DNA of 7,880 nt from Oscillospiraceae bacterium. GTDB lineage: Bacteria > Bacillota > Clostridia > Oscillospirales > Acutalibacteraceae. Each line of letters begins with the position of its first letter. Position 1 is the stretch's first letter. The translations under genes and the position numbers were made by a program. The notes beneath the pieces are model-generated. The model saw nothing but the letters and a program-made list of their open reading frames with translations. It made no database searches and was not told the DNA's origin. The DNA is taken from the NCBI GenBank assembly GCA_003517915.1, contig DOZQ01000145.1:1-7880 (forward strand). The letters are read 5' to 3'. Shown here in pieces: positions 5,770-7,880 of the stretch.

Positions 5770-5938
5770 CACAGCCAGCCGCCCACAAGCAACGCTGAAA
5801 AGTGAGATAACGGAAGGAGACACGGTTTTATTCTCATATTCTTTTTAGGATTTTGATCAAAGCACTTTGACAAAGCTTCACGAAAGACGTGATTGATGTA
5901 ATGTCATGGCAATGAATGATAAGGTTTTTACAGCGCCC
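5770..5938. other. Region between leuA and the small gene; weak hairpins only
   Basis: No gene is supported here. An imperfect inverted repeat TTTGATCAA/TTGACAAA lies at 5852-5874 and a CACG/CGTG hairpin at 5882-5894, just past the leuA stop on the minus strand. Neither is followed by a T-run, so they are poor terminators. leuA transcripts may therefore continue into the small downstream gene, which would put the two in one read-through unit. Confidence 0.35.
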
Positions 5939-7624
5939 CTAAGAAGATTTTTTGGGCTGCGTGCGGTTAATCGCGCAGATAACGCCCTTTATAGACGCTA
6001 TGCTGATGTTGTTATCCACACCGACCCCGAATACCTTTTTGCCGTCTGGGGAACGCATCTGGATATAAGCCGCCGCCTTTGAGTCGGCACCGCCGCTGAT
6101 GGCGTGCTCGTCATAAAACAAAAATTCATAATCCTTTATTCCGGCCTCCTGCAGCGCGCCGAAAAACGCGTCTATAGGCCCGTTGCCGGTTCCGGATATC
6201 TCGTGGTCCTCATGCTTCCAGCGCAGCACACCCTCAAACCGCACCGGCTCGGCGTCATCTGAGCGCTCTAACAGCCGGAAGGTTTTAAGGTTGTAAGGAT
6301 AATTGACCTCGAGATACTCGCGGCTGAACAGCGCAAAAACATCCTGCGCGGTCATTTCTTTGCCTATTCGGTCACATTCGCGCTGAACAAGCTCCCCGAA
6401 TTCGGGATGCATGGCCTTGGGCAGCTTATATCCGAAATAATTCTGCATAATAAACGCCGCGCCGCCTTTGCCCGACTGGCTGTTTATGCGCACGACCGGC
6501 TCGTATTCACGGCCTATATCGGCGGGGTCTATGGGCAGATAGGGCACCTCCCAATAATCTCCGCCCTGCTCGAGCATATAATCCATGCCCTTTTTTATCG
6601 CGTCCTGATGAGAGCCGGAAAAGGCGGTAAACACCAGCTCCCCGGCATAGGGGTGACGTTCGTGCACCCGCATTTTGGTGGTCTTTTCATAAATCTCACG
6701 CAGCTTTATGACGTTGGAAAAATCCAGCCCGGGATCAATCCCCTGCGAATACATATTTAGTGCCGCGTTTATGATATCGAGATTGCCGGTGCGTTCACCG
6801 TTGCCGAACAGAGTCCCCTCCACCCTTTCGGCTCCGGCCAGCATGGCGAGCTCGGCCGCCGCGATGCCGGTGCCCCGGTCGTTGTGCGGATGGATGCTGA
6901 TAACCGCGTTTTCCCGGTTTTTAAGGTGATCGCAGAAATATTCGATCTGATCGGCGTAGCAGTTGGGAGTACAGCCCTCGACCGTGTGGGGCAGGTTGAG
7001 TATAACCTTGTTTTCGGATGAAGCGTGCAGCGCGTCCATCACCTGTTCGCAGATATCCACGGCGAAATCGGTTTCGGTGCCCGAAAAGCTTTCAGGCGAA
7101 TATTCAAACCGGACATTCATCCCCTGCGCGGCACTCTCCCGCGCAAGCTCATATACCAGCCCCGCGCCCTGTACCGCAATGTCGGTGACTCCCTGCATAT
7201 CGGTTTTAAACACAACCTTGCGCTGCAGTGCGGAGGTGGAATTATATAAATGTACAATTACGTTTTTGGCGCCCCTTACCGCTTCAAAGGTTTTTCTTAT
7301 CAGATGCTCCCTTGCCTGCACAAGCACCTGAATCCAAACGTCGTCCGGGATATGGCCGCCCTTGATAAGCGTGCGGGTAATCTCATATTCGGTTTCGCTC
7401 GCCGAGGGGAAGCCTATTTCAATCTCTTTGAATCCGGTTTCCACAAGGGTTTTGAAAAGCAGCAGCTTTTCATCCAGATTCATAGGCTCCACAAGCGCCT
7501 GATTGCCGTCGCGCAGGTCGACGCTGCACCAGACCGGCGCTTCTTTTAGAACCTTATCCGGCCAGCGGCGGTTTTCATTTTTCAGGGGTTTAAACGGAAT
7601 GTACTTCTCATGTGCCGGTTTCAT
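5939..7624 (-). CDS. leuA: 2-isopropylmalate synthase, long type 2 form
   Basis: LeuA condenses acetyl-CoA with 2-oxoisovalerate to 2-isopropylmalate, the first committed step of leucine synthesis, in the cytoplasm. The 561-residue protein has the TIM-barrel catalytic domain with LRDGNQAL (R38, D39), HPHNDRG (H245, H247, N248, D249) and GNGERTGN (274-281). A linker follows, and then the C-terminal LeuA dimerisation/regulatory domain (about 430-555) that gives leucine feedback inhibition in this family. Its opening, KYIPFKP then RRWP and 'APVWCSVDLRDGNQAL', is typical of the type-2 branch (TIGR00970), longer than the 518-residue B. subtilis enzyme. ATG 7624 has GGAGGG 6 bases upstream. It has its own promoter and is divergent from proB; no other leucine genes are in the window. 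No T-box, leader peptide or clear CodY box was seen in the short leader. Confidence 0.97.
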   Translation of the reverse strand: MKPAHEKYIPFKPLKNENRRWPDKVLKEAPVWCSVDLRDGNQALVEPMNLDEKLLLFKTLVETGFKEIEIGFPSASETEYEITRTLIKGGHIPDDVWIQVLVQAREHLIRKTFEAVRGAKNVIVHLYNSTSALQRKVVFKTDMQGVTDIAVQGAGLVYELARESAAQGMNVRFEYSPESFSGTETDFAVDICEQVMDALHASSENKVILNLPHTVEGCTPNCYADQIEYFCDHLKNRENAVISIHPHNDRGTGIAAAELAMLAGAERVEGTLFGNGERTGNLDIINAALNMYSQGIDPGLDFSNVIKLREIYEKTTKMRVHERHPYAGELVFTAFSGSHQDAIKKGMDYMLEQGGDYWEVPYLPIDPADIGREYEPVVRINSQSGKGGAAFIMQNYFGYKLPKAMHPEFGELVQRECDRIGKEMTAQDVFALFSREYLEVNYPYNLKTFRLLERSDDAEPVRFEGVLRWKHEDHEISGTGNGPIDAFFGALQEAGIKDYEFLFYDEHAISGGADSKAAAYIQMRSPDGKKVFGVGVDNNISIASIKGVICAINRTQPKKSS

Positions 7625-7670
7625 AATTTTCCCTCCATAATAAAATTCATCTTAAGTTAACAAAGCCATA

Positions 7671-7699
7671 ATTTTATACTATTCTCTCTGGCCAATCAA
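7671..7699 (-). promoter_or_regulatory. Probable sigma-A promoter of leuA
   Basis: On the minus strand TTGATT (7699-7694) and TAAAAT (7676-7671) are separated by exactly 17 bases, matching 4 and 5 of 6 consensus positions. The leader to the ATG would be about 40 bases, too short for a T-box riboswitch, so regulation would be at initiation or by feedback on the enzyme. Confidence 0.6.
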
Positions 7700-7712
7700 A
7701 CAAATTGATGTC

Positions 7713-7754
7713 GGGGCAAACTTTGTTCGCCTGCGGGCGCACACAGTGCGCCCC
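7713..7754. repeat. GC-rich double hairpin between leuA and proB
   Basis: Two hairpins lie 3 bases apart. The first is GGCAAAC/GTTCGCC at 7715-7731 with loop TTT and one mismatch that becomes G.U on the minus strand. The second is a perfect 8-bp GGGCGCAC/GTGCGCCC at 7735-7753 with loop ACA. GGGGC at 7713 and GCCCC at 7750 could also enclose both. The element is much more GC-rich than its AT-rich surroundings and has no T-tail, so it is not a terminator. It resembles palindromic intergenic repeats (REP/BIME style). Confidence 0.6.
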
Positions 7755-7794
7755 TATAAAAGCCAGATTTAATCATCGCTTACCTGAATTATTA

Positions 7795-7800
7795 TATAAT
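7795..7800 (+). promoter_or_regulatory. Possible -10 element of proB
   Basis: A perfect TATAAT sits 20 bases before the proB start codon, overlapping a TATTAT at 7790-7795. No good -35 occurs at 16-18 bases upstream. The TATTAT reading, with TTTAAT at 7768-7773 and a 16-base spacer, is an equal alternative. The leader would be very short. Confidence 0.3.
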
Positions 7801-7820
7801 TATATTAGGGGGAGACAGGC

Positions 7821-7880
7821 TTGAGGGACTACAGGCGTATTGTTGTGAAGGTGGGGACCTCCACCCTTACATATGACAAC
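7821..7880 (+). CDS. proB: Glutamate 5-kinase, N-terminal fragment (cut by window edge)
   Basis: The first 20 codons read MRDYRRIVVKVGTSTLTYDN, the phosphate-binding N-terminus of ProB. The core pattern RIVVKVGTSTLT is characteristic, with K-x-G-[TS]-S as the kinase motif. ProB phosphorylates glutamate with ATP to give gamma-glutamyl phosphate in the first step of proline synthesis. The start is TTG at 7821, preceded by AGGGGGAG at 7807-7814, 6 bases upstream. proA would be expected just downstream, outside the window. It is transcribed divergently from leuA. Confidence 0.9.
   Translation, partial: MRDYRRIVVKVGTSTLTYDN

Noticed and set aside
5852..5894. leuA terminator
   Set aside because: The hairpins are short and imperfect and no T-run follows on the minus strand.
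6963..7331. Plus-strand ORF of 122 residues antisense to leuA
   Set aside because: Same reason: leuA motifs on the other strand are unambiguous, and this frame has no support.
7625..7670. T-box, leader peptide or CodY box for leuA
   Set aside because: The leader is about 40 bases; no T-box sequence, no run of leucine codons, and AATTTT near 7645 matches the CodY consensus poorly in its second half.

Overview
The window looks like core chromosome of a spore-forming, moderately GC-rich member of the Clostridia, plausibly an Oscillospiraceae-like lineage. The evidence is a full spoIIE, a clostridial DUF3006 protein, a PdaC-like cell-wall deacetylase, purine-rich Shine-Dalgarno sites, and frequent GTG/TTG starts. 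The lineage is an inference; no rRNA or tRNA is present to fix it.

Layout from left to right. (1) The N-terminal part of a sugar-1-phosphate nucleotidyltransferase on the minus strand, cut by the left edge. (2) A divergent non-coding stretch with a perfect TATAAT, followed by a long rod-shaped inverted repeat (525-682). Its two arms differ from perfect pairing mainly by G.U wobbles when read as plus-strand RNA. It lies directly upstream of a DUF3006 gene (708-929), whose last codons form a terminator-like hairpin. (3) A membrane-anchored polysaccharide deacetylase (1072-2523, plus). (4) Convergent to it, spoIIE (minus, 2637-5006), the phosphatase that activates sigma F at the start of forespore development. 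(5) A 480-bp non-coding stretch upstream of spoIIE with five back-to-back inverted repeats, the last a strong bidirectional terminator. (6) An unrecognised AT-rich 69-residue protein gene (minus, 5491-5700). (7) leuA, long type-2 2-isopropylmalate synthase (minus, 5939-7624), with its own promoter. (8) A GC-rich double hairpin between divergent leuA and proB. (9) The first 20 codons of proB (glutamate 5-kinase), cut by the right edge.

The genes do not form one operon. Most seem to be separate transcription units: leucine and proline synthesis on the right, sporulation and cell-wall modification in the centre, envelope sugar activation on the left. No phage, insertion sequence, CRISPR array or defence system is visible. 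The most unusual element is the structured RNA candidate at 525-682; the next is the hairpin array upstream of spoIIE. Most lengthy non-coding stretches look like intergenic repeats or regulatory leaders.
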